Assembly: GCA_010672825.2 (NCBI GenBank)
Contig: JAAHFU020000003.1
Coordinates: 1 to 64,000, forward strand
DNA length: 64,000 bases
DNA from: Leptolyngbya sp. SIO1E4
Lineage (GTDB): Bacteria; Cyanobacteriota; Cyanobacteriia; Phormidesmidales; Phormidesmidaceae
Direction: 5' to 3'
Shown: positions 1 to 8,738 of the stretch, one piece after another
Layout: every line of letters begins with the position of its first letter
Position numbering within the stretch: the first letter of the stretch is position 1
Made by a program: the position numbers and the translations under genes
Notes under the pieces: generated by a model
What the model saw: the letters and a program-made list of their open reading frames with translations, nothing else
Databases searched by the model: none
What the model was told of the DNA's origin: nothing

Positions 1-100
1 CGTTGGTGATACAGGGGACTTTTGCGTCAGTCCTAGCCAATTGATGACGCGCCCGAGTTTTGAACAGTCTGTTTGACCCATTTTGATAAGGTAATTTGCA

Positions 101-442
101 ATGACAACGACTGCAGTACAAGACTTTTTGACGAAAGTCGGCGAAGACCAGGCGCTCCAGGGCGAAATGGCCAAGGCCCTGGATACCGACAATGACCGCG
201 AAGCCGTAACGGCCCTAGCGAAGGCAAACGGGTACGAATTTACCACCGAGGAACTCTGGCAAGAAATTCAGGCCCGGCAAGCTGAATTAGAGCGGCGCCA
301 AGCCGCGAGAGAACTGACTGAAGAAGAATTAGAAGCAGTAGCTGGAGGCGCTAGGAGCGATGCTTTTCTTTTCTTTACATTAACAATGATGGGTGGTGGT
401 TCGGCTGCAGCAGTTGTCTCCATCAAACAGGCCAAGTGGTGA
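101..442 (+). CDS. Nif11-type leader peptide precursor, KW-ended core (copy 1)
   Basis: A 113-residue RiPP or bacteriocin-like precursor. Residues 1-83 form a Nif11-type leader (FLTKVGEDQALQ near the start, NDREAV in the middle, ELWQEIQ) ending in the double-glycine site ELEAVAGG. The predicted core is residues 84-113. It is hydrophobic and Gly/Ala rich, has no cysteine, and ends in QAKW. Five paralogues in the window share the leader and the final Lys-Trp. The ATG follows an AAGGTAA ribosome site. The leader probably docks a modifying enzyme and is removed at GG, for which the C39 exporter at 17-19 kb is the only visible candidate. The family is secure; the product is unknown. Confidence 0.9.
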   Translation: MTTTAVQDFLTKVGEDQALQGEMAKALDTDNDREAVTALAKANGYEFTTEELWQEIQARQAELERRQAARELTEEELEAVAGGARSDAFLFFTLTMMGGGSAAAVVSIKQAKW

Positions 443-646
443 TGCACTAACGTTTGGTCTCGGCAAATGAGTCAGCCAGCCGTGATGGCGTCTTGGTTGG
501 GGGTGACGAGATCGCGGCACACTATATCAATTTGCGGTTTTGGATTTTGGATAAATTTCCTGCTGTCGCCGCCCTATTTGTCCTAGCGCAGCCATGCCCG
601 AAGGGCTATAAGGGGCTCCTCATAACCTGGATTTGGCCACCCCCCT

Positions 647-877
647 TTGAGTAACCCCGGTCTCAACGTTGATAGCGCTTTTGCTAGCTGCCTGCTCTCT
701 TTACTGGACGGGCCACAAACGGTGATGTCACTGCAAGCGCGATGGCTTGATGTGTGTTTCCCTGACTTACTTAAGCTGGCACCAACAACGCGCGAAAAGG
801 CATTTGAAACCGTGCGCAGTTTTTTGCTGGACTTAGAGCAAGCCGGCTATGCCATGCTGGAAATCCCTGCCAGTTAG
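647..877 (+). pseudogene. Small ORF, possible winged-helix/PqqD-like fragment
   Basis: A 76-residue reading frame with only a TTG start and no good ribosome site. The pattern SLLDGPQTVMSL followed by FLLDLEQAGY resembles the winged-helix or PqqD-like modules found at the ends of larger peptide-modifying proteins. A second open stretch just upstream in another frame (454-654) may be part of the same decayed gene. I do not recognise a parent gene, and it could also be non-coding. It sits between a precursor gene and a transposase remnant, a setting that fits decay. Confidence 0.25.
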
Positions 878-894
878 ACAATCTGTTGGCTGTC

Positions 895-1330
895 AGGCTC
901 AGTGAACACCGCGACCTGGAGGCGGCCAAAGCCTTGTTCGAGCAAGTCGCGAAATTAATGACAGAGCTGCCGGAGCGATCCCCCCAGCCCCCCTTGAAAA
1001 AAGGGGGGCAGCCAACTCCAGGCGGTGAATAGCCCCTTTGATAAGGGGGCGGCGACAGCGGGGGATCTTCGATCTGTAGCGCTGTCATGCAGAATCGGTA
1101 TTAATGACAAAGCTGCCGGAGTGCATCGTGGCCAATGGTCACACCAGCTATCCACACGCCATTTCAGAGATGTTGGGGCAACCGTCGAGCATCAGGTCTC
1201 GAAATCAGTCCACAATCTGGTGGAACACAGTCATCGGAAATTGAAGCAGCGATACGACCCCACGATGGGCTGCAGCAATGTCGAGACAACGGGCCATTTT
1301 TGTGAGGCTGTTGAGGAAGAGACTGGCTCC
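895..1330 (+). pseudogene. IS6-family transposase remnant, interrupted
   Basis: Frame-broken remains of the C-terminal half of an IS6-type DDE transposase. One frame from about 898 reads LSEHRDLEAAKALFEQ and LMTELPER. The next piece reads ECIVANGHTSYPHAISEML (from about 1116), and a third frame reads VEHQVSKSVHNLVEHSHRKL and KQRYDPTMGC. These match the IS6 pattern of GHxSYPxAI, then a (V/L)NNxxEQDHRxxKxR-like block. A G/C-run hairpin segment (about 977-1100) flanked by an imperfect 20-bp direct repeat splits it. No intact ends are seen. The element is dead. Confidence 0.6.
957..1121. repeat. Small insertion flanked by 20-bp direct repeat, G/C-run hairpin
   Basis: The segment ATGACAGAGCTGCCGGAGCG at 957-976 recurs at 1102-1121 with two or three changes. 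Between the copies lies about 125 bp containing the hairpin CCCCCC-TTG-AAAAAA-GGGGGG (986-1010) and a second CCCC/GGGG pair. Such G/C-run intergenic modules are common in filamentous cyanobacteria. Here one sits inside the IS6 remnant, like a MITE-type insertion that duplicated its target. Confidence 0.4.
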
Positions 1331-1962
1331 CTGATCGCTGCATCAAAAAGAGGCTTAGCAGCTTTCTTCCAAGCAGTGAAGCATTCATCTACAGCCATAT
1401 CTTTATAGCAGAGCTGTAGTTTTGGAATCTGCAAATAACAAGGTGGAGAGGCTAGAGCCGAAGGATCTTTCACAATCAGAACTGGCAAACACATCAAGAA
1501 AATCGACAATAGATTATATATAAATGCATCAAATCATCAGAATTAAATGATGATAAAAATCGTTAAATAATAGCTTTTACAAATGATCACTTATTTCACA
1601 TTGGAATTCTTGGCAGCTACTTTCTCTACTAAAAGTGCTGCCGGATTACCAGGAATAGCAGGCTTCTAGAAAAACGATTTTTGATATCTAAATCCTGTTA
1701 TGTTAAGTAATTAATTTCGATAACAAACTTGGTTTTTCGGTTTCAGTTTTTCTCTCAAGATTGAGACGAAGGAACAAGAAAACTGAGACGCCTATCCAAT
1801 CTGAATCATAAACAGTCTTGATATGCTTTAGCAGTCAAGATGGACGTTTTTAGGCTTAAGCAGTTAGTTCATTGCTTTCTGCTTTCTTCATAACCGAAAG
1901 ATGTTGCCTTAATTATCCAGTCGACAACACGTGACCCAATATTATTGATGAGGTAAATTCAC
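1331..1962. other. Gene-free AT-rich stretch upstream of Nif11 copy 2
   Basis: No credible gene was found. The sequence is AT rich from about 1500. The last 40 bp (GACCCAATATTATTGATGAGG then TAAATTCAC before the ATG) resemble the region before Nif11 copy 1 (GACCCATTTTGATAAGGTAA), so the promoter-proximal and leader region was duplicated with the gene. Promoter elements could not be assigned. Confidence 0.4.
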
Positions 1963-2313
1963 ATGTCAGCTACTGCTGTTGAAGAGTTTTTGACTAAAGT
2001 TGGTGAAGATCAGGCCTTGCAAACTGAACTGGCGAATGCCCTGCAAGCTGAAAATGATCGTCAAGCTGTCACAGAGTTAGCTACTTCTAAGGGGTATAAC
2101 TTTACTCCAGAAGAGCTTGCAGCAGAAGTGGAAAAGCGCCAGCAAGTGGCCCAAGAGCGGGCGTCATCTGGTGAATTGTCAGACGAGGAGCTGGAAGCGG
2201 TTGCTGGTGGAGAAGTTTATATTGTCGCAAGCATCATTATGGGCGGTGTGATGGGCGGCGGTTTAGGCGCCGGTGCATACGGGCTTGGCAAGGCGGCGGG
2301 CGCCAAGTGGTAG
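1963..2313 (+). CDS. Nif11-type leader peptide precursor, KW-ended core (copy 2)
   Basis: A 116-residue precursor. Leader residues 1-83 end in ELEAVAGG, and the core is residues 84-116. The core is strongly glycine rich (GGVMGGGLGAGAYGLG) and ends GAKW, with no Cys and few Ser/Thr. That argues against lanthionine or thiazole chemistry and looks more like a glycine-zipper membrane peptide. The ATG has a GAGGTAA ribosome site. The leader is close to copies 1, 3, 4 and 5. The next copy starts about 170 bp downstream on the same strand, so co-expression is likely. Confidence 0.9.
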   Translation: MSATAVEEFLTKVGEDQALQTELANALQAENDRQAVTELATSKGYNFTPEELAAEVEKRQQVAQERASSGELSDEELEAVAGGEVYIVASIIMGGVMGGGLGAGAYGLGKAAGAKW

Positions 2314-2486
2314 CCTCCCTCAACAAATTTTTCCTTTGATCCTTTTAGGGGGTCTCTCCAATGCTTGGAGTAGCTGTTTAAGAGCTCTTAAGTGTTCTAG
2401 AGATCTGCCGGATCACAGAGGTAGTAGAGTGCACATTTCATGCCGTGAAAACGGCATTCCGTTTACATTAGTGGAGATCTTTCAAT

Positions 2487-2840
2487 ATGTCCGTTGAAAG
2501 CGTTCAATCTTTTCTGACCGCAGTTTCTGAACAGCAAGAACTGCAAACTCAACTTACAGCCGCATTGGATGCCGAGAACGACCGCCAAGCGGTCACAGAT
2601 CTTGCCCAAGCCAGTGGTTATGATTTTACTCCCGAGGAGCTATGGCAAGAAGTGCAGGCTCGTCAAAATGACATCAAGCGGCGTCAAAAAGCCGGTGAAC
2701 TTTCTGACGAAGAGCTCGAAGCTGTGGCCGGTGGTGAGTTAGTGATGGGTACAGCAGTTGTTGCTGGTATTACTTATTTGGCTTCGGTGGCGGGCAGTGC
2801 CTATGGCTCCTTTAAGGCAGCTCAAGCGATCAAGTGGTAA
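2487..2840 (+). CDS. Nif11-type leader peptide precursor, KW-ended core (copy 3)
   Basis: A 117-residue precursor. The Nif11 leader (SFLTAVSEQQELQ, NDRQAV, ELWQEV) ends at ELEAVAGG (residue 83). The 34-residue core is hydrophobic with alternating Gly/Ala/Val and ends AIKW. Its leader start (MSVESVQSFLTAVSEQQ) is the most divergent of the hydrophobic-core copies. A hairpin with a T run about 210 bp downstream probably ends the transcript of copies 2 and 3. Confidence 0.9.
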   Translation: MSVESVQSFLTAVSEQQELQTQLTAALDAENDRQAVTDLAQASGYDFTPEELWQEVQARQNDIKRRQKAGELSDEELEAVAGGELVMGTAVVAGITYLASVAGSAYGSFKAAQAIKW

Positions 2841-3050
2841 GGGAGTCATCAAGACTTTTTAGGGTGGTGTTGAGCCACTGCTAGAGTTTCAAGTCACTCA
2901 GTTGGAGTGATACTCAACTCATACTTGAGGACTAATCAAGGTTGATTTAGCGTCGGTTTCTGAGGCTGCAGCCCCTTTGTAAGGTATTCCTACGAGCTTC
3001 ATTGCTTAAATCAGCCGACATCGCTCCATAGATGAGTGCTCGCCTTAAAG

Positions 3051-3085
3051 GAATCCTGCGTAGCTTGTCTGCGTAGGATTTTTTC
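3051..3085 (+). terminator. Rho-independent terminator after Nif11 copy 3
   Basis: AATCCTGCGTAG and CTGCGTAGGATT face each other across a 5-nt loop (two positions pair as wobble) and are followed by TTTTTC. This is the right place to end the copy 2-3 transcript. Confidence 0.6.
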
Positions 3086-3177
3086 ATATCTTCATTGGCA
3101 CGGCTTACGTAGTTGCATCAGATTTTGCCCCCTTGAACTCTAAATGTGGGGAGACCTGAGGCGGGGTTCTTTATTGT

Positions 3178-3199
3178 TAACCCGCCTTCAATGGGCGGG
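3178..3199 (-). terminator. Hairpin at the 3' end of the response-regulator gene
   Basis: CCCGCC and GGCGGG flank a short loop directly after the stop of the minus-strand regulator. Read on the minus strand it is followed by GTTAACAATAAA, without a clean T run, so termination is plausible but weak. Confidence 0.35.
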
Positions 3200-4525
3200 C
3201 TAGCTATCGGCACTTACCCAACAGTTGCCCCCTTGCCCCTGGGCTTGTTGCAGCCGCAGCTCACAAGGGTCAAGCAATGCCTCCTCCAAAGCAACATCAG
3301 GTGTAGGGCGCGCAGTGACCAGGCCGATGCTGAGGGTAAGCGGCGATGGGCCAGATGTCATGGCTAATCCTCGCACCTGTTGCAAAATCGCCTCTGCCAA
3401 AGCTTCTCCTGCCGCCAATGTTTGTTGCGGCAAAACAATCGCAAAGGTAATGACGCTGTACCGACAAACCAGCGCTTCCCCTGATGCAGCTTTAATGGCC
3501 TGAGCCACCTGATAGAGACAGTCAGTCATGTTTTGCGGTGTTGCCGCTGCCCCCTCAAACTTGAAATTGTCAATTTGACAGAGCATCAGCGTTATAGGGG
3601 CTGGCGTCGCCAATGCCTGCTGCCAAGTTGACAACAGAGACTGGTCCAACTGGCGACGACTGGCGACCTGAGTCGCCTCATCGATCGCAACTAACTGCTG
3701 AGCCTTTTGCAGCGCCTGCTGTAACTGTGCATTTTGCTCCGTCAGTGCCTGCTGCAACTGCCCTAATTTCACCTGACTTTCCACCCGGGCCAGCACTTCC
3801 ACCACCCTAAAGGGCTTATTAATGTAGTCGGCACCACCCACCGAAAACGCTTTCACTTTGTCCCAGGTTTCATCCAACGCGCTGACAAAAATAACGGGAA
3901 CATCTTTGGTGAGGGGATTGGTCTTCAGGAGTTGACAGACGGTATACCCATCCATCTCAGGCATGTGGATATCTAACAGTACCAAACTTGGCGGTTCTTC
4001 GGCGATCGCCTCTAGGGCAATAGGGCCACTGATCGCCTGTCGAACGCGATACCCATGCTCCTCCAGCAAATCGGATAAGATTCGCAAGTTTTGGGGTTCG
4101 TCATCTACTAATACGATGCTGCTAGTGGTTGATGAATTTCCTAGGTTTGGCGGCGCGATCGTTGTTGCTCCTTCAACAGATGCGCGAGCGATCGCCAAGG
4201 GGTTGCTTAAAGCCGGCACCGCAGGGACAGCAGGCACAGAATGCATCGCCTTTTCTAGCAGAAAGCGAACATTGGCTTTGGTAACCTTTTGCCCCAATAT
4301 GTCGGATAAAAGATGCCAAAGCTTAGGCGCAACGTCTTGCCTGACATACTGGCTTGAGTAACCTGACTCCTGCGCGATCTGAGCGTAGGTTTTGCGGGTT
4401 CCCTGTAGGGCCGCGAATAAAATTTGGCGTTGCAATTCACTCAAATAAATACCTGCATTTTCATAAACAAGCGTTTCTGAAAACGCTAAGGTGTCGTGAG
4501 TGTCATCCATGCCGATTGCATCCAT
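3200..4525 (-). CDS. Response regulator: HTH (vMAP-like), REC and degenerate GGDEF
   Basis: A 441-residue cytoplasmic signalling protein. Residues about 25-95 resemble the N-terminal helical/HTH module of cyanobacterial vWA-MoxR-associated and NACHT proteins (LSELQRQILFAALQG, YAQIAQESGYS). Residues about 135-255 are a full receiver domain with acidic pair D141/D142, phospho-acceptor D185 (LLDIHMPEMDG) and K237. A coiled coil follows, then a GGDEF-like domain in which the catalytic loop reads YSVITFA, so cyclic-di-GMP synthesis is unlikely. It is convergent with the Nif11 genes and separates copies 1-3 from 4-6. It could regulate the locus, but no target is visible. Confidence 0.85.
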   Translation of the reverse strand: MDAIGMDDTHDTLAFSETLVYENAGIYLSELQRQILFAALQGTRKTYAQIAQESGYSSQYVRQDVAPKLWHLLSDILGQKVTKANVRFLLEKAMHSVPAVPAVPALSNPLAIARASVEGATTIAPPNLGNSSTTSSIVLVDDEPQNLRILSDLLEEHGYRVRQAISGPIALEAIAEEPPSLVLLDIHMPEMDGYTVCQLLKTNPLTKDVPVIFVSALDETWDKVKAFSVGGADYINKPFRVVEVLARVESQVKLGQLQQALTEQNAQLQQALQKAQQLVAIDEATQVASRRQLDQSLLSTWQQALATPAPITLMLCQIDNFKFEGAAATPQNMTDCLYQVAQAIKAASGEALVCRYSVITFAIVLPQQTLAAGEALAEAILQQVRGLAMTSGPSPLTLSIGLVTARPTPDVALEEALLDPCELRLQQAQGQGGNCWVSADS

Positions 4526-4873
4526 ACTTTGTATCTTCGATTTCTCGCTCAGCGGATCAGCTGGAGAACCGTCTTGACATGCACAGGTAATTTTAATATT
4601 TCATGTTAGCCGTCAAGGCTTCAGGGTAGTTTGCTGAGACACTCTCAGCCCCTCACCGTTTATACACGCCATCAACAAGCGATTACGGAATTTTCGCTTC
4701 AATCTCAAGCCGATTTGTGCGCTCCATGGTTATCGACCAGTGGGCGCTGTTGATAGCGCTTTCTGCCCTCTGGCCTGTCTAGTGGCTGCTGTCAGCTCCG
4801 ACGTGTCTAGACAAACACGATTTATCCATCAAGCCTGAGCACTTCTCTCAAACATAGGAATTAAGCAAATTGA
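4526..4873. other. Gene-free stretch upstream of the response regulator
   Basis: No coding region recognised. It should hold the promoter of the minus-strand regulator; no motif could be assigned. Confidence 0.3.
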
Positions 4874-5032
4874 CTATTTGACAAGCAGCATGGCGCCGAA
4901 CTCCACTCCACCCTGACAAGTCACAACGCTAGCCGCAACGCTCAGCACTGTGATAGCACTCAAAGCCGTAGGGATTACTCCGTCAGCGATCGCTTCTAAT
5001 TCTTCGTCAGTGAGTTTCCCTGCCGCTTGTCG
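4874..5032 (-). pseudogene. Degenerate Nif11 precursor, 3' part only
   Basis: The minus strand encodes RQAAGKLTDEELEAIADG followed by a hydrophobic core ending MLLVK. This is the end of a Nif11 leader and a core, oriented opposite to the intact copies. An in-frame stop lies directly before the Arg, so the rest of the leader is gone. The cleavage site has become DG, and the Lys-Trp ending is absent. The core contains one Cys, unlike the intact copies. Best read as a decayed relative. Confidence 0.55.
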
Positions 5033-5297
5033 CTAGCACACCAGTCTCAAGTTTGTTGGATCGGTGTCTCAAATATCAAAAACGGCTATCACCACACGCC
5101 AATCAATTATATTTTTAAGGAAATTATCTCCACAGTTAAGTCTCTTGATGCCTAATTCATAGCTGCATTAGCGGTAGCAATAAATCTACATAGGCTCTCA
5201 ATTAAAGACATGAATTTGAGACGCTTGTCCAATAAATCTGAGACAGATATCTATAGCCCCTTGAAAACGACATGTTAGTTTTCAAATATAAGTTTAG

Positions 5298-5310
5298 TTG
5301 ATTAGGAGAA
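5298..5310 (+). promoter_or_regulatory. Conserved ribosome-binding block of Nif11 copies 4 and 5
   Basis: TTGATTAGGAGAA occurs here and again at 5821-5833, about 7 nt before each ATG. It contains a strong AGGAG Shine-Dalgarno core. The identical block shows that copies 4 and 5 duplicated with their translation signals. Confidence 0.6.
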
Positions 5311-5316
5311 GCTAGG

Positions 5317-5664
5317 ATGTCTACTACATCTGTCCAGGATTTTTTTACTAAAGTGGGCGAAGACCAAGCTCTGCAGGCTGAAATGGCAAAGGCCTTGGAA
5401 GCCGACAATGATCGTGAAGCGGTGACTGAACTAGCCAACTCAAAAGGGTATGACTTTTCATCAGAAGAACTCTGGGCTGAGATTCAAGCTCGACAAGCAG
5501 AATTGGCTAAACGGCAGAAAGCTGGAGAGATTTCAGATGAGGAATTAGAAGCCGTAGCCGGTGGAGCAACACCAGCATTAGCCACCTATATGATTGTGAA
5601 ATCGGTAATAGTTGGGGGCACTATATCTGCAGCAGTGACGATCGATAAAAATGCTAAGTGGTAG
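5317..5664 (+). CDS. Nif11-type leader peptide precursor, KW-ended core (copy 4)
   Basis: A 115-residue precursor. The leader ends in ELEAVAGG (residue 83). The 32-residue core is hydrophobic with a GG in the centre and ends NAKW. The start has AGGAG at the correct spacing. The leader is nearly the same as copies 1 and 5, while the core is only loosely similar, the usual pattern of a fixed recognition sequence with a variable product. Confidence 0.9.
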   Translation: MSTTSVQDFFTKVGEDQALQAEMAKALEADNDREAVTELANSKGYDFSSEELWAEIQARQAELAKRQKAGEISDEELEAVAGGATPALATYMIVKSVIVGGTISAAVTIDKNAKW

Positions 5665-5839
5665 AGCATTTTGTACAGGATTTACGCAGTTGAATCCGAT
5701 TTTGAACTCTTGATCCCAAAACATGAGGAAATCAGATTCAACATTCCTCAGGTTTGGAGGATATAGGGGAATGCGTAAGTTCTATTGTACATTCTGTACA
5801 AATTTTAGATGGCCATTTATTTGATTAGGAGAAACCAAG

Positions 5840-6178
5840 ATGTCTACTACAGCTGTTCAAGAATTTTTGACCAAGTTAGGTGAAGATCAAACTCTGCAGG
5901 CCGAATTAAATCAGGCTATGGAAGCCGAAAATGATCGCGAAGCCGTGACCACATTGGCTAAGTCCAAAGGATACGATTTCTCGACAGATGAACTCTGGAC
6001 TGAAATTCAAGCTCGACAAGCAGAAATGGCTAAACGTCAGGAAGCTGGAGAGCTTTCAGATGAAGAGTTAGAAGCGGTAGCAGGTGGAGAACTTATCGTT
6101 GCCGGATTTATCACACTTGGAGCTACTACCGTTGGTGCTATAGGAGGCACTGTATCTTACTTAACAACCAAATGGTAG
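5840..6178 (+). CDS. Nif11-type leader peptide precursor, KW-ended core (copy 5)
   Basis: A 112-residue precursor with a Nif11 leader to ELEAVAGG (83) and a 29-residue core, Gly/Thr/Val rich, ending TTKW. The ribosome site is identical to that of copy 4. A hairpin with a T run lies about 125 bp downstream. No cysteine is present. The Thr-rich core could in principle be dehydrated, but no lanthionine synthetase is seen in the window. Confidence 0.9.
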   Translation: MSTTAVQEFLTKLGEDQTLQAELNQAMEAENDREAVTTLAKSKGYDFSTDELWTEIQARQAEMAKRQEAGELSDEELEAVAGGELIVAGFITLGATTVGAIGGTVSYLTTKW

Positions 6179-6302
6179 TACTCTAACTTTTTCATGTATT
6201 AGGACACCTTTCAGGATTAACTGCTGGCGCTGATTAGTCGATATCGCAAACGAGCTTTAACTGCATATCTGAGGCACGCCACTGATTTAAGTGACTCAAC
6301 TC

Positions 6303-6321
6303 AACGCGCTTTGCGCGTTTT
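6303..6321 (+). terminator. Rho-independent terminator after Nif11 copy 5
   Basis: AACGCGC-TTT-GCGCGTT followed by TT forms a tight 7-bp GC stem downstream of copy 5. Confidence 0.5.
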
Positions 6322-6506
6322 CCTCGTGAAGTGCCTTTCACAGTAGCTTGAGTCAATCAATTTGTTGCCAAAAAGTAAATTGTGTCTATTTCTGGCCGTA
6401 CTTGATCTCATGAAAAGAGACACAGAAACTCTTAATTCCTGCTGGGAAGTGCCTAGTTTGAATTAAGTTCAATTTTTATCCACCTTGTAACTCGGAGAAA
6501 ATACCA

Positions 6507-6836
6507 ATGTCGATTAAGTCTGTCAAGGATTTTATAGCTGCATTAGCCGAAGATGAATCGCTGCAAAGTGATCTAGCAAAAGCCTTAGAAGCCGAAAACG
6601 ATCGCGAAGCGGTGACTGAATTAGCAAAGTCTAAGGGCTATGACTTTACTCCCGAAGAACTCTGGGCTGAAATAGAACGGCGTCAGGCTACAGGTGATCG
6701 CCTAACGAATAATGAGCTATCGGATGCCGAACTGGAAGCAGTTGCTGGAGGAGGTGACGCTAGAGGACCCTTTGCGAAAGAAATTAAGTTTATTGCAGAT
6801 AAAGTTACCGGCCGCGACACGAACGTCAAGTGGTAG
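6507..6836 (+). CDS. Nif11-type leader peptide precursor, KW-ended core (copy 6)
   Basis: A 109-residue precursor. The leader ends ELEAVAGG (residues 75-82). The 27-residue core is charged and hydrophilic (Lys, Asp, Arg), unlike the other five, but still ends NVKW. Keeping only the C-terminal Lys-Trp in an otherwise unrelated core suggests that the ending itself is selected. A CTCGGAGAA ribosome site precedes the ATG. Confidence 0.9.
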   Translation: MSIKSVKDFIAALAEDESLQSDLAKALEAENDREAVTELAKSKGYDFTPEELWAEIERRQATGDRLTNNELSDAELEAVAGGGDARGPFAKEIKFIADKVTGRDTNVKW

Positions 6837-7083
6837 GAAGGTCTTTAGCAAAGAGTCAGTCTGGCAGTAAAAGCCTTCTCAGTTTAGTAAGCCTTATTAA
6901 GGCTGTCAGCCATTAGCTACCCAGCCCTTTGATCGCCAGGAAAGCGACCTCTGACTGGGCTAGCAGATGTGGGCGCGGTGATACTGGCTCCTAAAAGCTT
7001 TTGTGTCCGCTAATGCCGCGTCCTCGGCAAACTGAGATGCCGCTATAGAACTTTTGAATACCCGTAGTTCACGGTATAAAGCC

Positions 7084-8565
7084 ATGAAAATTACGCTCCT
7101 GGGGCATGCCTCAATTTTTGTTGAGACTGCCGACTGCCGGATCTTAATGGATCCGGTATTTGGCGAGACCTTTTGTGAAGGTTTAAATGCCGCCTGCCCT
7201 CAGCGAGAGATATTTCCAAAAAAGCTGCCAGAGTTTGATTTTCTGGTGATTTCTCACCAGCATCTTGATCATTTTGATGTGGAAACTCTGGCCAGTTTGC
7301 CCAAAGATATTGATGTATTGGTGCCGCCAGATCCACTCATTACAAATACCCTAAAAGCTTTGGGGTATGCTCGCGTTTATCCCCTCAAAGAATTCGACAA
7401 AGTTCGCTGTGGCAATACCACCTTGATGACGACCCGCTCTGAGGTGCGGGTACCCGAGTTTGGCTTGGTGGTGGCCGATCCTTCTGGGGTGTTCTGGAAT
7501 ACGGTGGATACCTACTTTGCAACCCCGACCATTCAAAAGGTGCGGGAGAGTTTTCCTAGCATCGACTTTTTGCTGGCCACTTGGCACATCAGTATGGAAA
7601 CGGTGTATCAGAGTCACCGGGGTGTGTCCTTTCCTTACCAGCTTTACGGCAAGCTGTTTAAGCTGTTTCAACTGATTCAGCCGAAAGCGTTAGCTCCTGG
7701 TGCCAGTGGTTGGAAGTACATTAACCATGCCGCGTGGCAAAACCAGACGGTGTTTCCAGTGACACGGGAACGGTTCTGTCATGATGTGAAGCAAGCTTTT
7801 TCGGCTCTGGGCGATCGCGTCTTTGCCTTTAATCCTGGGGATGTCATTAGTTTTGACCAAGGTGACTACGAATACGCTCCTGCCAGTAGCAACTTAGCCC
7901 GCATGGTGCTGGACGATCGCGCTTGTTTAGATTTCTCTCCAGTGACGGCAGGGAATCCGCTGATTGACCCCAACCCGGAGGAGATTAGCCTGCCTGAACT
8001 GCACAGTTCCATTATTGAAGCTATTGAAGTTGGCCTTACAGCATTTGTGCAGGAGCATCAACAAAAGCTATTTCACCTGCATCACCACTGGCAGGTAATT
8101 AGCCAAATCACAGTGACATTTCCTGATGGCGAGCGGCAGTGGTTTATCGATTTTTCCCAAGACTCGCCCCAGCTTGGTAAAGGGCGGCATCCTTTGGCGA
8201 ATTTATTTTCGTATATTACAGCGTCAGGGTTTTACAGTGTCTTACAGAACCAACGGGGATGGGATTATCTTTGGTGCAGCGGTGAGTATCGCACCTTCCA
8301 GAAGATTTATCAGATGAGCGATCGTGGCATTTTAGTCCCCGAAGCTGATGAGGTGATTACCGATCCTCTCCATCTGGGGCTCAGCAGTCTGGTGGTTCCC
8401 GGCGCGAACCTCAGCGCCAGCATAGAAAAGTGCAAACCCGCAAAGCCGTCAGATACAGATAGCCGAGGTCAGGATGTAGACTCCTCGCCCCGTACTGATG
8501 ATTCTTTGATGTGCTTGGGTAATCTTTATCTCAAGCGTAAGCCAAAGGCCAAAATTTCTGGATAA
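7084..8565 (+). CDS. Metallo-beta-lactamase-fold hydrolase-like protein
   Basis: About 493 residues from the ATG at 7084; a TTG 30 bp upstream is also possible, and neither has a strong ribosome site. The N-terminal half is an MBL fold opening with MKITLLGHASIFVET and carrying the metal motif SHQHLDHFD (H58, H60, D62, H63). The order of motifs resembles the UlaG/NAPE-PLD-like branch. The C-terminal half (from about residue 290) is unassigned and has a Gly/His-rich region. It lies directly downstream of Nif11 copy 6 on the same strand (about 250 bp). A role in peptide maturation is only suggested by position. Confidence 0.75.
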   Translation: MKITLLGHASIFVETADCRILMDPVFGETFCEGLNAACPQREIFPKKLPEFDFLVISHQHLDHFDVETLASLPKDIDVLVPPDPLITNTLKALGYARVYPLKEFDKVRCGNTTLMTTRSEVRVPEFGLVVADPSGVFWNTVDTYFATPTIQKVRESFPSIDFLLATWHISMETVYQSHRGVSFPYQLYGKLFKLFQLIQPKALAPGASGWKYINHAAWQNQTVFPVTRERFCHDVKQAFSALGDRVFAFNPGDVISFDQGDYEYAPASSNLARMVLDDRACLDFSPVTAGNPLIDPNPEEISLPELHSSIIEAIEVGLTAFVQEHQQKLFHLHHHWQVISQITVTFPDGERQWFIDFSQDSPQLGKGRHPLANLFSYITASGFYSVLQNQRGWDYLWCSGEYRTFQKIYQMSDRGILVPEADEVITDPLHLGLSSLVVPGANLSASIEKCKPAKPSDTDSRGQDVDSSPRTDDSLMCLGNLYLKRKPKAKISG

Positions 8566-8738
8566 ACAAATCCTTTTTGTCCCTGTCCTCAACCTGGGGG
8601 TGCCTTAGCTCCTAGTTGATGGGTAAGGCCGTAGCGGCTACATACTCTTCGGTGAGTGGAGAAATATTCATATAGCAATCAACACCTTGATGGCTGAATC
8701 CCTTTTCAGAAAAGTGTTTGAGGCTGTAATGTTTGCAA

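Noticed and set aside
454..654. ORF of 66 codons after Nif11 copy 1
   Set aside because: No ribosome site and no recognisable motif; possibly part of a decayed gene continuing at 647-877.
101..6836. Lanthipeptide or proteusin interpretation of the Nif11 peptides
   Set aside because: Cores lack Cys, and no LanM, radical SAM or cyclodehydratase gene is visible in the window.
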